From Acidobacteriota bacterium (GTDB lineage: Bacteria > Acidobacteriota > Blastocatellia > Pyrinomonadales > Pyrinomonadaceae), in contig JAEWFC010000015.1 of the NCBI GenBank assembly GCA_023389035.1, forward strand, positions 62,001 to 126,000: a stretch of 64,000 nt of DNA, written 5' to 3'. The stretch's first letter is position 1. Every line of letters begins with the position of its first letter. The translations under genes and the position numbers were made by a program. Below, one piece after another: positions 18,701 to 26,603 of this stretch. A model generated the notes under the pieces. It ran no database searches. It saw nothing but the letters and a program-made list of their open reading frames with translations, and was not told the origin of the DNA.

Positions 18701-20211
18701 GACATCAGCGCTCGGACATTATCTGATCGATAAAGATACTCGTTATCGATCATGAAGGGTTTGAACATCGAGAACGCGTCCATCGTTTCTTGCGTGGTCC
18801 GCTTGAAATCTTCAGTCGATTTCTTCAGATCAGAAATGATGTTGCCGATGCGTCCGCCGCCCCAACGCGGCGTTGCCCTGTCCATCAGATCATCGGCCCG
18901 ACGAGCCAGTTTGTTAAGCATCGGAGCTGACGTGAGTTCGTACGTTCGCTGCTTTACCGGAATCGCCTCGATCATTCCCGCGACCTTATTTATGACGGTG
19001 TTCCCGGTTTCCTTGTCCTCGAAATGCTGCCGCTTGTAAAGCCCGACCAGACCAACGATGCGCTTCATATCGTTCGGGTTCGAATCCCCCGAGGAAGCCT
19101 GAAAAACAAGCGGCGGATTCTCATCGACCAGCGCGTTCATCGCCGCCGCGAGGATCGCTCCGGCGACCATGTCCACGGGGATGACGTCGAGAACCAGTTT
19201 TTCATTGACCGGAATGATAGGCTGCCCCCGAAGTGCTATCAGGATCAGCGGAGCGGTTGTAGTGAAACCTTCGTTCCAGCCCGGGAATGGATATGCCTGG
19301 GACGATTCGACGATGGAAGGACGCACGAGGGTCTTCACAATATCGTCCTGCTGAGCGATGATCTGCTCGGCGAGCGACTTCGAGTACGTATAGATATTCG
19401 TCCAGCCCCAATACTCGGCTCGCTCGGCACCCAGTTCGGTCGTCCGCTCGCGGATCCACATCTTTCGCTCACGGAAGATCGCAGATTTTAGCTCTGCTTC
19501 GTCGTCCGGATCGCGGCCTTCTTCGATAAACCGATTTCTCGCCTGCTCGCGGAACTTCGCGGCCTGCACGGCATCGTCGGCTTCTTGTCTAGCTTGCTCT
19601 GACAAACGGGCGCAGTCTTGGACCTCGCGATTCACATCGAACGTCGTTCCAACAAGCTCATTCTTGCGGGGGAAATACCCTACGACCGGCTCGTTTTCCC
19701 AGATCGCCCCGCTCCGTTTGCCGGCGACGAAGCAGGTCGAAACATGAACAAGCCGCGGGCGTTTCATCATCCGCGCCAACTTGATGATGTTGTTCGACCC
19801 CACGACATTAGTACGAAGAGCCGATTCGAGCGGCGGGTTGAACGTTACATTTCCGGCACCATTAATAATGATGTCCGTGTCGCGCATTATCTTTTTCGCG
19901 GTCTTTTCATCCAGCCCAAGATATTCGTTGCCGACATCACCATTGACCGGGACGACCTTTGACCGGATGAAATCTTCAAATCCGTCTCCGTATTTCTCGC
20001 GAAGGGGATCGAAAGTAGGCGAAGTTACGATACTCGTCCAAAAACGAGTCATTGATTCGTTCTCATCCCTCGCCCGCACCGTCGCATACACCTTCCCGAT
20101 ATCCGGAAAATTGTGCAGCAGCATCGACAGCGTCACCTTCCCAACGAACCCGGTCCCGCCGATAAAGAAGATCTTCTTGCCCTTAAATATTTCTGTTGGT
20201 GATAATTTCAT
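15787..20211 (-). CDS. ElbD-like reductase/AMP-ligase/ACP/PlsC megaenzyme, probable ether-lipid synthesis
   Basis: A single 1474-residue chain joins four activities. Residues 1-400 form a thioester/fatty-acyl reductase of the extended SDR type (GGTGFVG at 18-24, YTYSK at 274-278). About 560-1110 is an acyl-AMP ligase (TSGTTGKPK around 727-735, GYGLTESS, RTGD at 977-980). About 1128-1200 is an acyl-carrier domain with the phosphopantetheine serine in LGFDSL (Ser1161). About 1240-1440 is a PlsC-type acyltransferase (HX4D at 1269-1274, FPEGTRS at 1344-1350). This order matches, as I recall it, Myxococcus ElbD, which is required for ether-lipid formation; subdivision 4 Acidobacteria contain ether-bound iso-diabolic acid lipids. 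All motifs are intact. The lipid assignment is inference from architecture. Confidence 0.85.
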   Translation of the reverse strand: MKLSPTEIFKGKKIFFIGGTGFVGKVTLSMLLHNFPDIGKVYATVRARDENESMTRFWTSIVTSPTFDPLREKYGDGFEDFIRSKVVPVNGDVGNEYLGLDEKTAKKIMRDTDIIINGAGNVTFNPPLESALRTNVVGSNNIIKLARMMKRPRLVHVSTCFVAGKRSGAIWENEPVVGYFPRKNELVGTTFDVNREVQDCARLSEQARQEADDAVQAAKFREQARNRFIEEGRDPDDEAELKSAIFRERKMWIRERTTELGAERAEYWGWTNIYTYSKSLAEQIIAQQDDIVKTLVRPSIVESSQAYPFPGWNEGFTTTAPLILIALRGQPIIPVNEKLVLDVIPVDMVAGAILAAAMNALVDENPPLVFQASSGDSNPNDMKRIVGLVGLYKRQHFEDKETGNTVINKVAGMIEAIPVKQRTYELTSAPMLNKLARRADDLMDRATPRWGGGRIGNIISDLKKSTEDFKRTTQETMDAFSMFKPFMIDNEYLYRSDNVRALMSVIKEKEKHLLPWYPERLDWYDYWLNVHFPGMRKWVLPTLEEELKTQEKRSHTYKDLLDLFDTSTKRFPTRVAMRIERNGRKEQYTFEDVRELTLRAAGFLADKGIAHGDRVILFSHNMPEWGMTYFGILKAGATAIPIDPASSVEEIVNFAKAGEASAIVISPKLAGENQELKVKLDEAITAGVNVWSFDDVFEMPGEVEEAKRLALLPPKVLGNDVASLIFTSGTTGKPKAVMLTHKNFTNMISMLSSVLDMDITDGVLSVLPMHHTFEFSAGFLTPFSNGTQITYLDELTSEELTHAIENGHVTGMVGVPALWEMLHRRIKTRLRERGDWIADAADSMIELNAWIRDNTPFNLGPIVFFPIHQGMGGKMRYLISGGSALSEKVQKDLHGLGFTVLEGYGLTESSPVLTVARPGNKLLRGSVGKPLPGVEVKIADPDANGVGEVIARGQNVMLGYYNNEEATEAVLQDRWLRTGDLGRIDDDGNLFIVGRSKDVIIDSNGKNIYPDEIEDIYSKTPAIKELSVVGLPDEDGGEKIAALVVPDYEHDIALTRAEANKRIEEHFREVSAGIPFFKRVKVVHITPFELPRTATRKVKRPEVVEMLTALEERDRKKTRDVAESKGDDNMLWIRKIVATVSSRPLSDVLIEDRLSDLGFDSLMFVELQAAVEDAGGRVLSPDTLNEVQSVRELLTAVQRVDKSKRLADEPKTEERRDDEEIHIPSLVRRIGNAAVDFAQERLYTNVLDTTIEGQGNVPQHVNFIVAPNHASHIDTGLVKKALGRDVAEQTVAVAAADYWFDTKYKRAYMNNFTTLVPIERTGSLRQSLRHVTRILNEGYNALIFPEGTRSLTGEIAEFKPVIGYLALNQKIGILPIHLWGTFEAYPKGMTVPARQSIGAKVGAKIGKFLSYEELREMTDGVPNTEAYRLIAARVQHEVENMRDGKRDKFDVAAIRKSWKAERRKSRKQEPVIDE

Positions 20212-20224
20212 TCATCTTGGAGCG

Positions 20225-20242
20225 CGGACACTCCTGTCCGCA
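20225..20242. repeat. REP-like palindrome, copy 1
   Basis: GCGGACA and TGTCCGC arms enclose a 4-base centre. The same palindrome recurs at 20326-20343 and 20426-20443, always in the non-coding stretch around the ElbD-like gene start, which suggests a dispersed REP-type element. Confidence 0.65.
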
Positions 20243-20325
20243 TCGCCGGCTCCTCCGGCGAGATCACTTATAAACGCTACAGAACTATATTCATCGCCTC
20301 TTCGTTCGTGCCGAAGCGGCACTTA

Positions 20326-20343
20326 TGCGGACAAGAGTGTCCG
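20326..20343. repeat. REP-like palindrome, copy 2
   Basis: Same GCGGACA/TGTCCGC palindrome with the centre in opposite orientation to the other two copies, placed between the intact gene start and the scar copy. Confidence 0.65.
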
Positions 20344-20355
20344 CCCTCCAACCCG

Positions 20356-20412
20356 CCCGCCGATGAAGAAGATGTTCTTGCCCCTGAATATTTCCGTTGG
20401 CGATAGTTTCAT
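20356..20412 (-). pseudogene. Scar of a second ElbD-like gene start
   Basis: Reading from the ATG at 20412, nineteen codons give MKLSPTEIFRGKNIFFIGG, nearly the same as the first nineteen residues of the ElbD-like gene (K10R, K13N). After that the sequence departs into palindromic repeats and soon loses the frame. In the aligned part, seven of about 51 bases differ and most changes are at third codon positions, as expected for a paralogue that was once functional, not a fresh duplication. Flanking REP-like palindromes lie upstream of both starts, so recombination between them may have removed the rest. Confidence 0.65.
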
Positions 20413-20425
20413 TCGAAATGGAACG

Positions 20426-20443
20426 CGGACACTCTTGTCCGCA
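20426..20443. repeat. REP-like palindrome, copy 3
   Basis: GCGGACA/TGTCCGC palindrome at the same distance upstream of the scar start codon as copy 1 is from the intact start codon, so the palindrome is part of the duplicated block. Confidence 0.65.
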
Positions 20444-20568
20444 ACGCCGCACGCTTCGAGCGGCGAATGCATCGCCGTCCCGCGCCACTAACCTCGTAAG
20501 GTTCGTCATCCTGCCGTTGCAGCACGGACAAGGAGAATACTTTGGCTCGGTCAAGTCGACCTCAAACA

Positions 20569-22170
20569 TTAATCACTTACGTTACACAACCCGATGATCG
20601 GCTGGTGCAGCATTGTGATCTCGGCGTTTCGGCCCATGTAGCTGCGGCCCATGGCGATTGCTTCGGTCAAATTATCGGCGCGTTCCCAGCCGAGCATTTC
20701 GGGGACGTGCGCGTTCTCGGCGCCGGCTACGATCACCTTGCCGACGTGCTGGCGGCCGTTTTCGCCCCAGTACCACATAAAGAACGGATGCGCTCCATGG
20801 TAAGCGTTGCCGCGTCGGTACATCTCGACATAAGCCGGGTTTGACGCGAACTCGCGTTCGTACTTTTCGCGCAGATAGAATGCGTCTCTCGATTCCGGAA
20901 GCAGCCGATGGAAAAATTCGATATACGACGGATGGAAATTGTGATCAAACTCGTCAAAGCACGGGTGCGTGATGATCATCACGCCGCCTTTCCTGAGGAG
21001 CGGCTTGTTCCTGTACATGTTGAAGTGATAGCCCAGGGCCATCACCTGAACAAGCAGCGGATTAAGCGCCGAATAGACGTTGTACGGCGAAATATCCGGT
21101 ATGCCCGATATCAAAATGTCGCATTGCCCTTTCACCGGAATCTCGTACTGCCGGTAGTTAAGATCCAGGATCTTGTCGTGCACCGGCTCCGTCTTTCCTG
21201 CGTAGCATCCGATCAACTCGTACTGCGCAGGTATCGCGTGCAGCATTTTGCGGCGAGCTCCGCGAGGCATTTTCGAAAAGGTCCGCGCCATCGCCTCCCA
21301 CTTCATTCTGTCCATGAACGAAAAATCGTCCTCGTTACGCGTAAGGATGTCGTAGCCGTCAGAAAACATCTTGTTGTTGAGCGCGGTCTCTATGTGGAAA
21401 ACCTTGCACTGCTCGTCAACAAGCTTGCCCAGCCGGATGACCTTGTGATTAAGCTCCGACGCAGGCGGGTCCATGTACGAATGCGAGTCGCGGATCGTCT
21501 GAGGCTCATGGTGAGCACGCAGGCTTTCGTAATCACACAGTCCGACCGCAACCGATTTATGCCCGCCGTCCATCGGGACGAGGTTTATGTTCAGATAGAT
21601 AAGCAGGTCGCTTTCGATCGCACGCTTGTTTACCCGCAGAGGTTCGTTGTGACGGGTGTGCCCAAGCGTGACCAAATTGTCGTCGTCCTCGGCGTCGTGG
21701 TTATAGTAGCGGTCCGGGTAATATTCGTTATAGATGTCCGCCCCGACCATCCGCTTCATTTCCCACGCGGTCATCTTTCGGTGGAGCGAATTGGCGATGA
21801 TCAGGTGAATATCATCGACCCCATTCGCCGCACACATATCCAGCACGACCTCAAGCATCGTCTGCCGCATATCGGGCGTTGCCATCGGCGGGAGCGGCAG
21901 TGAGATATCGTCCATCGCGATCGTCACCCGCATTCCGGGTTCGAGCAGCGCATAAAGCGGCTCCATCTCGATCGGATGATTTACCGCGTACCTGATCGCC
22001 GCCTCACGATTAGGCAACCCCTTGATCGGCGGATTCGGATAGATCACCCGCGTCCCGATCGGGATGTCCTCAAGGATAAAATCCTCGCCGTTCGGCATAA
22101 TACGCGGCGCCGAATCCTTATCAATGTACACGATCGACTCGTGCGTTTTTCTTCTTAGCTGTAAAGCCAT
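20569..22170 (-). CDS. LarA-like protein (lactate racemase domain, DUF2088)
   Basis: A 533-residue cytoplasmic protein, longer than typical LarA (about 420-430 residues). The region MDGGHKSVAVGLCDYESLRAH contains the GGHKS lysine that in LarA carries the nickel-pincer nucleotide, and DDISLPLPP resembles the substrate-loop start. It may therefore be a nickel-pincer racemase or epimerase, but no larB, larC or larE cofactor-synthesis genes are in the window and the substrate is unknown. It lies upstream of the ElbD-like gene on the same strand with 357 bases between them that hold repeats and a gene scar, so co-transcription is doubtful. Confidence 0.82.
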   Translation of the reverse strand: MALQLRRKTHESIVYIDKDSAPRIMPNGEDFILEDIPIGTRVIYPNPPIKGLPNREAAIRYAVNHPIEMEPLYALLEPGMRVTIAMDDISLPLPPMATPDMRQTMLEVVLDMCAANGVDDIHLIIANSLHRKMTAWEMKRMVGADIYNEYYPDRYYNHDAEDDDNLVTLGHTRHNEPLRVNKRAIESDLLIYLNINLVPMDGGHKSVAVGLCDYESLRAHHEPQTIRDSHSYMDPPASELNHKVIRLGKLVDEQCKVFHIETALNNKMFSDGYDILTRNEDDFSFMDRMKWEAMARTFSKMPRGARRKMLHAIPAQYELIGCYAGKTEPVHDKILDLNYRQYEIPVKGQCDILISGIPDISPYNVYSALNPLLVQVMALGYHFNMYRNKPLLRKGGVMIITHPCFDEFDHNFHPSYIEFFHRLLPESRDAFYLREKYEREFASNPAYVEMYRRGNAYHGAHPFFMWYWGENGRQHVGKVIVAGAENAHVPEMLGWERADNLTEAIAMGRSYMGRNAEITMLHQPIIGLCNVSD

Positions 22171-22187
22171 AATCTGAATTCTTTCTG

Positions 22188-22370
22188 TGTTAGCTCTGTG
22201 TCCTTGTCAGTGCTTTCTGTGGTAAACGTAAAATAAACACAGAACGCACAAGAGGTAAGACACGGAAGACCGGAGCATTAACGATTATCAATTGTCCCAA
22301 GAAATCCACTGTTACAGATCTCCGGTCTCTCCTGCATTTTCTGTGTCCTTATCTGTGGTTTCTGTGGTTC
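22188..22370. repeat. Degenerate CTGTG-rich inverted repeats, left cluster
   Basis: Several imperfect copies of a TTTCTGTG-type repeat. The best copy, 22335-22370, is the near-exact reverse complement of 22933-22968 on the other side of the GxxExxY gene, with a few mismatches over 36 bases. Other partial copies lie at about 22193-22234 in both orientations. No gene is seen in 22171-22407. Confidence 0.7.
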
Positions 22371-22407
22371 AAGCTATCGTGACCACAAAGCACACAGAGT
22401 TCACTGA

Positions 22408-22833
22408 TCAGACGATCAATCGTTTCTTCTCCAAAAATCTCGGATGCCCAAAATTGAATAGCAGTCCGATCCTCAAATTGCTGGCCTTCAGATAATTGAT
22501 AACCTGTGACCAATCAATTGACGTCAAGGCAGTCTGAGCTTTCAATTCAACGATTATCTGACCAAAGCACAAGAAGTCTGCCTTGTACTGCTTTCTCAAT
22601 GCGTGGCCTTTGTAACTAACCTGCAGCCACTTTTCCCGTTCAAACGGAATACTTCGCAATCCGAATTCGATCTCTAACGCTTCCTGATAGACCGGCTCCG
22701 AAAATCCAATTCCCAAACGATGATAGACATCCAAAGCTGCTCCGACGATCCCGTACGTTTCTTCCTCTAGAATAAAGCGAGCAGGTTTGGACCCGTGCTC
22801 ATCGAGCGGATTGAATTGGTGTCCGTCGTCCAT
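22408..22833 (-). CDS. GxxExxY family protein
   Basis: From the ATG at 22833 the protein has 141 residues (a GTG two codons earlier is possible). It shows the family signature G-x-x-E-x-x-Y in GFSEPVY, preceded by VGAALDVYHRLG and followed by a core with YKADFLCFGQIIVELKA. The D...ELK pattern of this core resembles a PD-(D/E)xK nuclease fold, so a nuclease-like activity is possible. Biological role is unknown for the family. The gene is enclosed by inverted CTGTG-rich repeats. Confidence 0.8.
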   Translation of the reverse strand: MDDGHQFNPLDEHGSKPARFILEEETYGIVGAALDVYHRLGIGFSEPVYQEALEIEFGLRSIPFEREKWLQVSYKGHALRKQYKADFLCFGQIIVELKAQTALTSIDWSQVINYLKASNLRIGLLFNFGHPRFLEKKRLIV

Positions 22834-22859
22834 AGTCACTGTGTTTTAGTACGTCAGCT

Positions 22860-22968
22860 ACTTTCTGTGTTGTCTGTGTCCCGATCTGTGCTTTTCTGCG
22901 GTCTTTCTCCGGCCTTGTTCCCAAACAATTGAGAACCACAGAAAACACAGAACCAGGACACAGAAAAG
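22860..22968. repeat. Degenerate CTGTG-rich inverted repeats, right cluster
   Basis: Contains 22933-22968 (starts GAACCACAGAAA), the inverted partner of 22335-22370, plus another partial copy near 22861-22900. Together the two clusters bracket the GxxExxY gene as a unit of roughly 630 bases. Confidence 0.7.
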
Positions 22969-22990
22969 AGATGCAACATCCGGTTGAGGC

Positions 22991-23956
22991 TTACCTCGAA
23001 TTCTGATCGAGGGCCTTGACTGCTTCGATCACCGTCTCCACCGATCTTATATAAAACTCCGGTTGAATATTCACAAAATCATCTGTCGGCTGGTGATAGT
23101 CTTTGTGGTCCTCGACGCCGAAGTAGATGAACGGTATCTTTTCGCGATGAAATGCTCCGTGGTCCGATTGGAACGTCCAATCGTCGCGGCCGAGTTTCGG
23201 ATCGTCGTGACCTAGTAAGAATTTTATCGCTGACTTTTTTTGCGCTCGCTCAAGAGCCGGCTTGAACTGCGGGTAATGAAATGTCCCTGCCGCATAAAGC
23301 TCGCCTTTGTCGCTGCGCGAGAGCATGTCCATATTCACATTCAGCACGATCGCGTCTTTTGCGACTGGCAGGTTCCCGACAAAATGCCTTGCTCCCTGCA
23401 GGCCCTTTTCTTCAGCATCGAACGCCACGAATATCAACGAATGGTCCGGCCGCTTTTTCTTGAAATATTTCGCGATCGCAAAGAGCGCCGCCGTGCCCGA
23501 GGCATTATCGTCCGCACCGTTATAGATCTGGCCATCGCGAATGCCATCATGATCGTAATGAGCGGTGATAACTATGTACTTATCCGCCCGCTTCTTGCCC
23601 TTGATCTGTCCGATATAATTAACGCCGGCAAGCGGTGCGGCATTTCGCCGCGTGATCAGAAACTCTTGCTTATATCTACTGCCAATGGGCTCTAGCCCCG
23701 ATTCGCGAAAACGGCGCTCGACGTAGTCACGTGCAAGCTGCATCGACTCCCGATCGGCCGAACGCCCTTCGAGTCCATCAGACGCCAAGTACTTTACGTC
23801 TTCTAAGAGCTTGACCGCGTCGAAATATTTCGACTTCGGTTTCCACGTCGTGTCCGTCGTGCGTTTGCCGATCGCCAACTGAGCGGGAGCCGCGGCCACC
23901 GACATCAGTATCAACAGCACGACCAAGCCTCTTGCTTGCCAATAGATCTTCAACAT
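22991..23956 (-). CDS. Secreted M28 family zinc aminopeptidase
   Basis: A 321-residue exported metallopeptidase: signal peptide about 1-25, then the M28 catalytic domain. Zinc ligands are visible in AHYDHDG (His), NGADDNASG (bridging Asp) and AFDAEEKGL (catalytic and ligand Glu), with a later DHGAFH region that supplies the last His. It would release N-terminal amino acids in the periplasm. Its start directly abuts the stop of the HAD phosphatase gene with no gap, so the two are translated from one message. It adds to the large set of secreted peptidases in this window. Confidence 0.92.
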   Translation of the reverse strand: MLKIYWQARGLVVLLILMSVAAAPAQLAIGKRTTDTTWKPKSKYFDAVKLLEDVKYLASDGLEGRSADRESMQLARDYVERRFRESGLEPIGSRYKQEFLITRRNAAPLAGVNYIGQIKGKKRADKYIVITAHYDHDGIRDGQIYNGADDNASGTAALFAIAKYFKKKRPDHSLIFVAFDAEEKGLQGARHFVGNLPVAKDAIVLNVNMDMLSRSDKGELYAAGTFHYPQFKPALERAQKKSAIKFLLGHDDPKLGRDDWTFQSDHGAFHREKIPFIYFGVEDHKDYHQPTDDFVNIQPEFYIRSVETVIEAVKALDQNSR

Positions 23957-24631
23957 TTACTTAAGGTCCAACACCGCCCAATCATGCTGTCTTGCCGTCT
24001 GTTTCAATCGAAAATCAGGACAGACCGCGACCGGGTGCCCGACGATCGACAGCATCGGCAGGTCTGAGATGCTGTCGGAATAGGCATAGCTTTCGGAAAG
24101 ATTCACATTTTCACGCTCGGCGTATTCGCGTATCCATTTTGCCTTTGTTGCTGAGGCCATTACCGGCGGCAGCACGCGGCCCGTCGCATAGCCGTTCACG
24201 AACTCAAGCCGGTTCGCCACGTAATCATCAATGCCCAGGTACTCCATCATCCGGTCGATCGTAAAATCCAAAGCTCCTGTGAGCACGACCTGCCGATGGC
24301 CGATCTTTTTGCCCTGTGCGATCAGTTCCATCGTGCCGGGAAAGATCGCCGGCTTTAACACTTCTTCAAAAAGCTCTTCTGAAAAGTATCTGAGCCGGTC
24401 CTGTGAAAACCCTGCGTAACTCCGAAAGAACACCTCGTTGAAAACGTTGCGCGAGTAAAGATCGGTCACGCCAAAAAAAGGCAGCTTCGCCAGCGTGCCG
24501 ACGCTCTTTTTTGCGGTCTGCCAAAGGCCCTGTTGACGCTTTGCGTAGAAGGCTAGCGTGTGCACAAGATTTGTACTCACGAGTGTGCCCTCGAGATCGT
24601 AAAACGCAGCGGCCGTACCAGCTTTTTTCAT
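23957..24631 (-). CDS. HAD-IB family hydrolase (phosphoserine-phosphatase-like)
   Basis: A 224-residue cytoplasmic HAD hydrolase from the ATG at 24631. Motif I is YDLEGTLV: the nucleophile Asp is present, but the usual second Asp of DxDGT is Glu. Motif II is VLTGAL (Thr in place of Ser), and motif III/IV is in AYSDSISDLPML. The overall pattern matches the HAD-IB branch of small-molecule phosphatases acting on phosphoserine, lysophosphatidate or similar. The Asp-to-Glu change could slow or alter phosphatase chemistry. It is the first gene of a tight pair with the M28 peptidase. Confidence 0.82.
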   Translation of the reverse strand: MKKAGTAAAFYDLEGTLVSTNLVHTLAFYAKRQQGLWQTAKKSVGTLAKLPFFGVTDLYSRNVFNEVFFRSYAGFSQDRLRYFSEELFEEVLKPAIFPGTMELIAQGKKIGHRQVVLTGALDFTIDRMMEYLGIDDYVANRLEFVNGYATGRVLPPVMASATKAKWIREYAERENVNLSESYAYSDSISDLPMLSIVGHPVAVCPDFRLKQTARQHDWAVLDLK

Positions 24632-24797
24632 ATCGGATCGTAAACCGGTCAAAAATTAAAACGGGTTAAGTTGGGATAATATCACGCGCGGCAGATTTTG
24701 CCCTCTGAAATCGAGTTCAGAGAGAGCATCCGTGATAATTGTAATTACTTTGTATTTACGGCAGGTGCGGCGACTGGTGAGATCAGCCGCCGAACCC

Positions 24798-25637
24798 CTA
24801 GCTTATGACCGATGGTAACGCTGCTGTGCGTGCAACGCTTTCTTCTACGTACGCGACGATGTCCGCACGGGTGCGTTCCGGGTCTTCCCAGTGTGGAGCA
24901 TGCCCTACACCCTGATATATCTCAAGCCGCGCTGCCGGGATCAGCATTAGCAGCCGTTCCTGTTCGTCCGCAGGAAAAAACCCGTCTTGGTCGCCCCACA
25001 GCAGCAGCGTGTCCTGTTTGATACGCCGCAACAAGCTGCTGTGATCAGTGTTGATCATCGTGATGCACGCCTCTTTCCAAACGCGGGCAGGAGCTTTCAG
25101 GCTTTCCGAGACGACCATGTCCTCAAACCACCGCGGCAGCTCTTTTGCGTACGTCTTCGATTGAAACATCGCCGCGATCTCCGGCGGTATCGGATCGGTC
25201 AATGGCTTTACGACGTTCTCGACAAACTCCTTGACGCCCTCGTTACTTGCACAAGTGCTGAAAGATCCGACCAGAACCAGGCCCTTCAACCGCTCGGGAT
25301 TTTCTGCGGCAAATCGTTGGGCGGCAAAGCTTCCCATGCTGTGTCCAACGACCACCGCAGATTCGATCTTCAACGCATCCATGAAAAGCCTGAGATCCTC
25401 AGCGAACTCTTCAGGCCCAAACCCCGAATCGGGCTTTGAAGCATCTCCATGTCCACGCTGGGTCACAGCGATAGATCGGAAACGCTCAGGCATGTGTTCC
25501 ATCAGCAGATCGAACGACCGGTGCGAATCCGTCACCCCATGAAGAAAGATCACCGGCGTTCCGGTCGGATCGCCCTGCTCGGCATACGGCAGCGTCATGC
25601 CGTTCTTAAGCTGAATAAAATGTGTATTTGCGCTCAT
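24798..25637 (-). CDS. Alpha/beta-hydrolase fold protein
   Basis: A 279-residue cytoplasmic hydrolase. The start is chosen at the ATG at 25637, which has a GGAGG ribosome site 11 bases upstream; longer in-frame starts exist. The fold is clear: oxyanion HGVTDSH (33-39), RGHGDASKP, nucleophile Ser100 in GHSMG, an acid in WGDQDGFFP and catalytic His246 in GVGHAPHW. Substrates of such esterase/lactonase/haloperoxidase-like enzymes cannot be told from sequence. It is a single gene between the HAD/M28 pair and the low-G+C patch. Confidence 0.88.
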   Translation of the reverse strand: MSANTHFIQLKNGMTLPYAEQGDPTGTPVIFLHGVTDSHRSFDLLMEHMPERFRSIAVTQRGHGDASKPDSGFGPEEFAEDLRLFMDALKIESAVVVGHSMGSFAAQRFAAENPERLKGLVLVGSFSTCASNEGVKEFVENVVKPLTDPIPPEIAAMFQSKTYAKELPRWFEDMVVSESLKAPARVWKEACITMINTDHSSLLRRIKQDTLLLWGDQDGFFPADEQERLLMLIPAARLEIYQGVGHAPHWEDPERTRADIVAYVEESVARTAALPSVIS

Positions 25638-25896
25638 ATATAAAATAACCTCCGCCATACAAGACGCATTTCTTCCACGACATCGGCAATACAAGATTCC
25701 GAATCGTATATATCAAGCGTGTTTATCCGCGATCAAGTGGGCGAAGGGTCGCGGTGATTTTCCATAAGATGCGCTGAAAAGCCGTGACCGCAAAGGAAGT
25801 TCTCCCCGAATATAGCTGATCACGAGCGTCGATACGTCCAACATCAGCCGCCGTTATGACATGGTTGATATCACGATTCACGTTGACCCTGGCTCA

Positions 25897-26103
25897 TCAC
25901 TTCTTGAGCTCAGAATAGATCATCAGACTAGAAGTACACAGCGCAGTAATCGCCGAAACGACCGCTCCCTCGAACGGTGACGTTCCAACGAGGTAGACGT
26001 TGCTGAAATACCCGACCCCAAACGCAAGAAAAGAAGTTCCGGAAACCAACATACTTAACAGCACAATATTCCATTTCGTTCTTGGCTGGTTTTTGATCGG
26101 CAT
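25897..26103 (-). CDS. Small two-helix membrane protein, unrecognised
   Basis: A 68-residue ORF with an ATG start and two hydrophobic segments (about residues 12-33 and 44-62) joined by a short polar loop, ending in SELKK. I do not recognise a family. The length, hydrophobic layout and lack of competing frames make a small membrane protein plausible. It is the most downstream of three minus-strand genes in a patch with lower G+C than its neighbours. Confidence 0.45.
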   Translation of the reverse strand: MPIKNQPRTKWNIVLLSMLVSGTSFLAFGVGYFSNVYLVGTSPFEGAVVSAITALCTSSLMIYSELKK

Positions 26104-26241
26104 CGGCTACGTCCTAATAGAGATTCGAAACATTCGCTCAATTTTAGAGCAGTTATAGCAGTCGACTTGAATTCATAGTGCTTGATGCCCGCCAACTGTG
26201 CTGTGGAACTCCCAACTGGCAGACGATGAGTCGCCAGCGGT

Positions 26242-26541
26242 TTACGAACGAACATTTTTTTTGCTTTTATATCGCCATTTCGTGACCCAAAGATAAGAAA
26301 GTCGTCCGACAGCAATGCTAAAGACTGACGCAATAAGAAAATTGCCAAGCAGCCCTGACCAACGAATGTTGGATTGGGTTACAAATCCACCTGATTCAAA
26401 GGACGTAAAAGGAAACCCGTATTCCTGAACGCAGTCGATACAAATTGGCCTATTGCTTCCGCCGACCATCGCTCCACAAACGAAAAAGAGCACATAGCCA
26501 AAAAATACACCAAGAAGAAAACCTTTTGCCTTTATTGACAT
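26242..26541 (-). CDS. Small membrane protein, unrecognised
   Basis: From the ATG at 26541 this gives 99 residues, with a first membrane helix (about 6-27), an external loop with a CxxC-like CIDC, a second helix (about 65-85) and a lysine-rich cytoplasmic tail. No family is recognised. It belongs to the low-G+C group of small genes, 137 bases upstream of the 68-residue membrane protein gene and 60 bases after the 206-residue gene. It may be a partner of either. Confidence 0.45.
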   Translation of the reverse strand: MSIKAKGFLLGVFFGYVLFFVCGAMVGGSNRPICIDCVQEYGFPFTSFESGGFVTQSNIRWSGLLGNFLIASVFSIAVGRLSYLWVTKWRYKSKKNVRS

Positions 26542-26603
26542 AAGCAATTGTTAGCATTGCTAATGCTTCATGTGCATACCCTGTATCGGCTAATCGTCAC
26601 TAG

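Noticed and set aside
20291..20569. 92-codon minus-strand frame
   Set aside because: It runs through REP-like palindromes and the ElbD start scar in the wrong frame, so it is not taken as a gene.
20908..21903. Plus-strand frame of 331 codons
   Set aside because: Antisense to the LarA-like gene, composed of Arg/Val/His-rich low-complexity translation.
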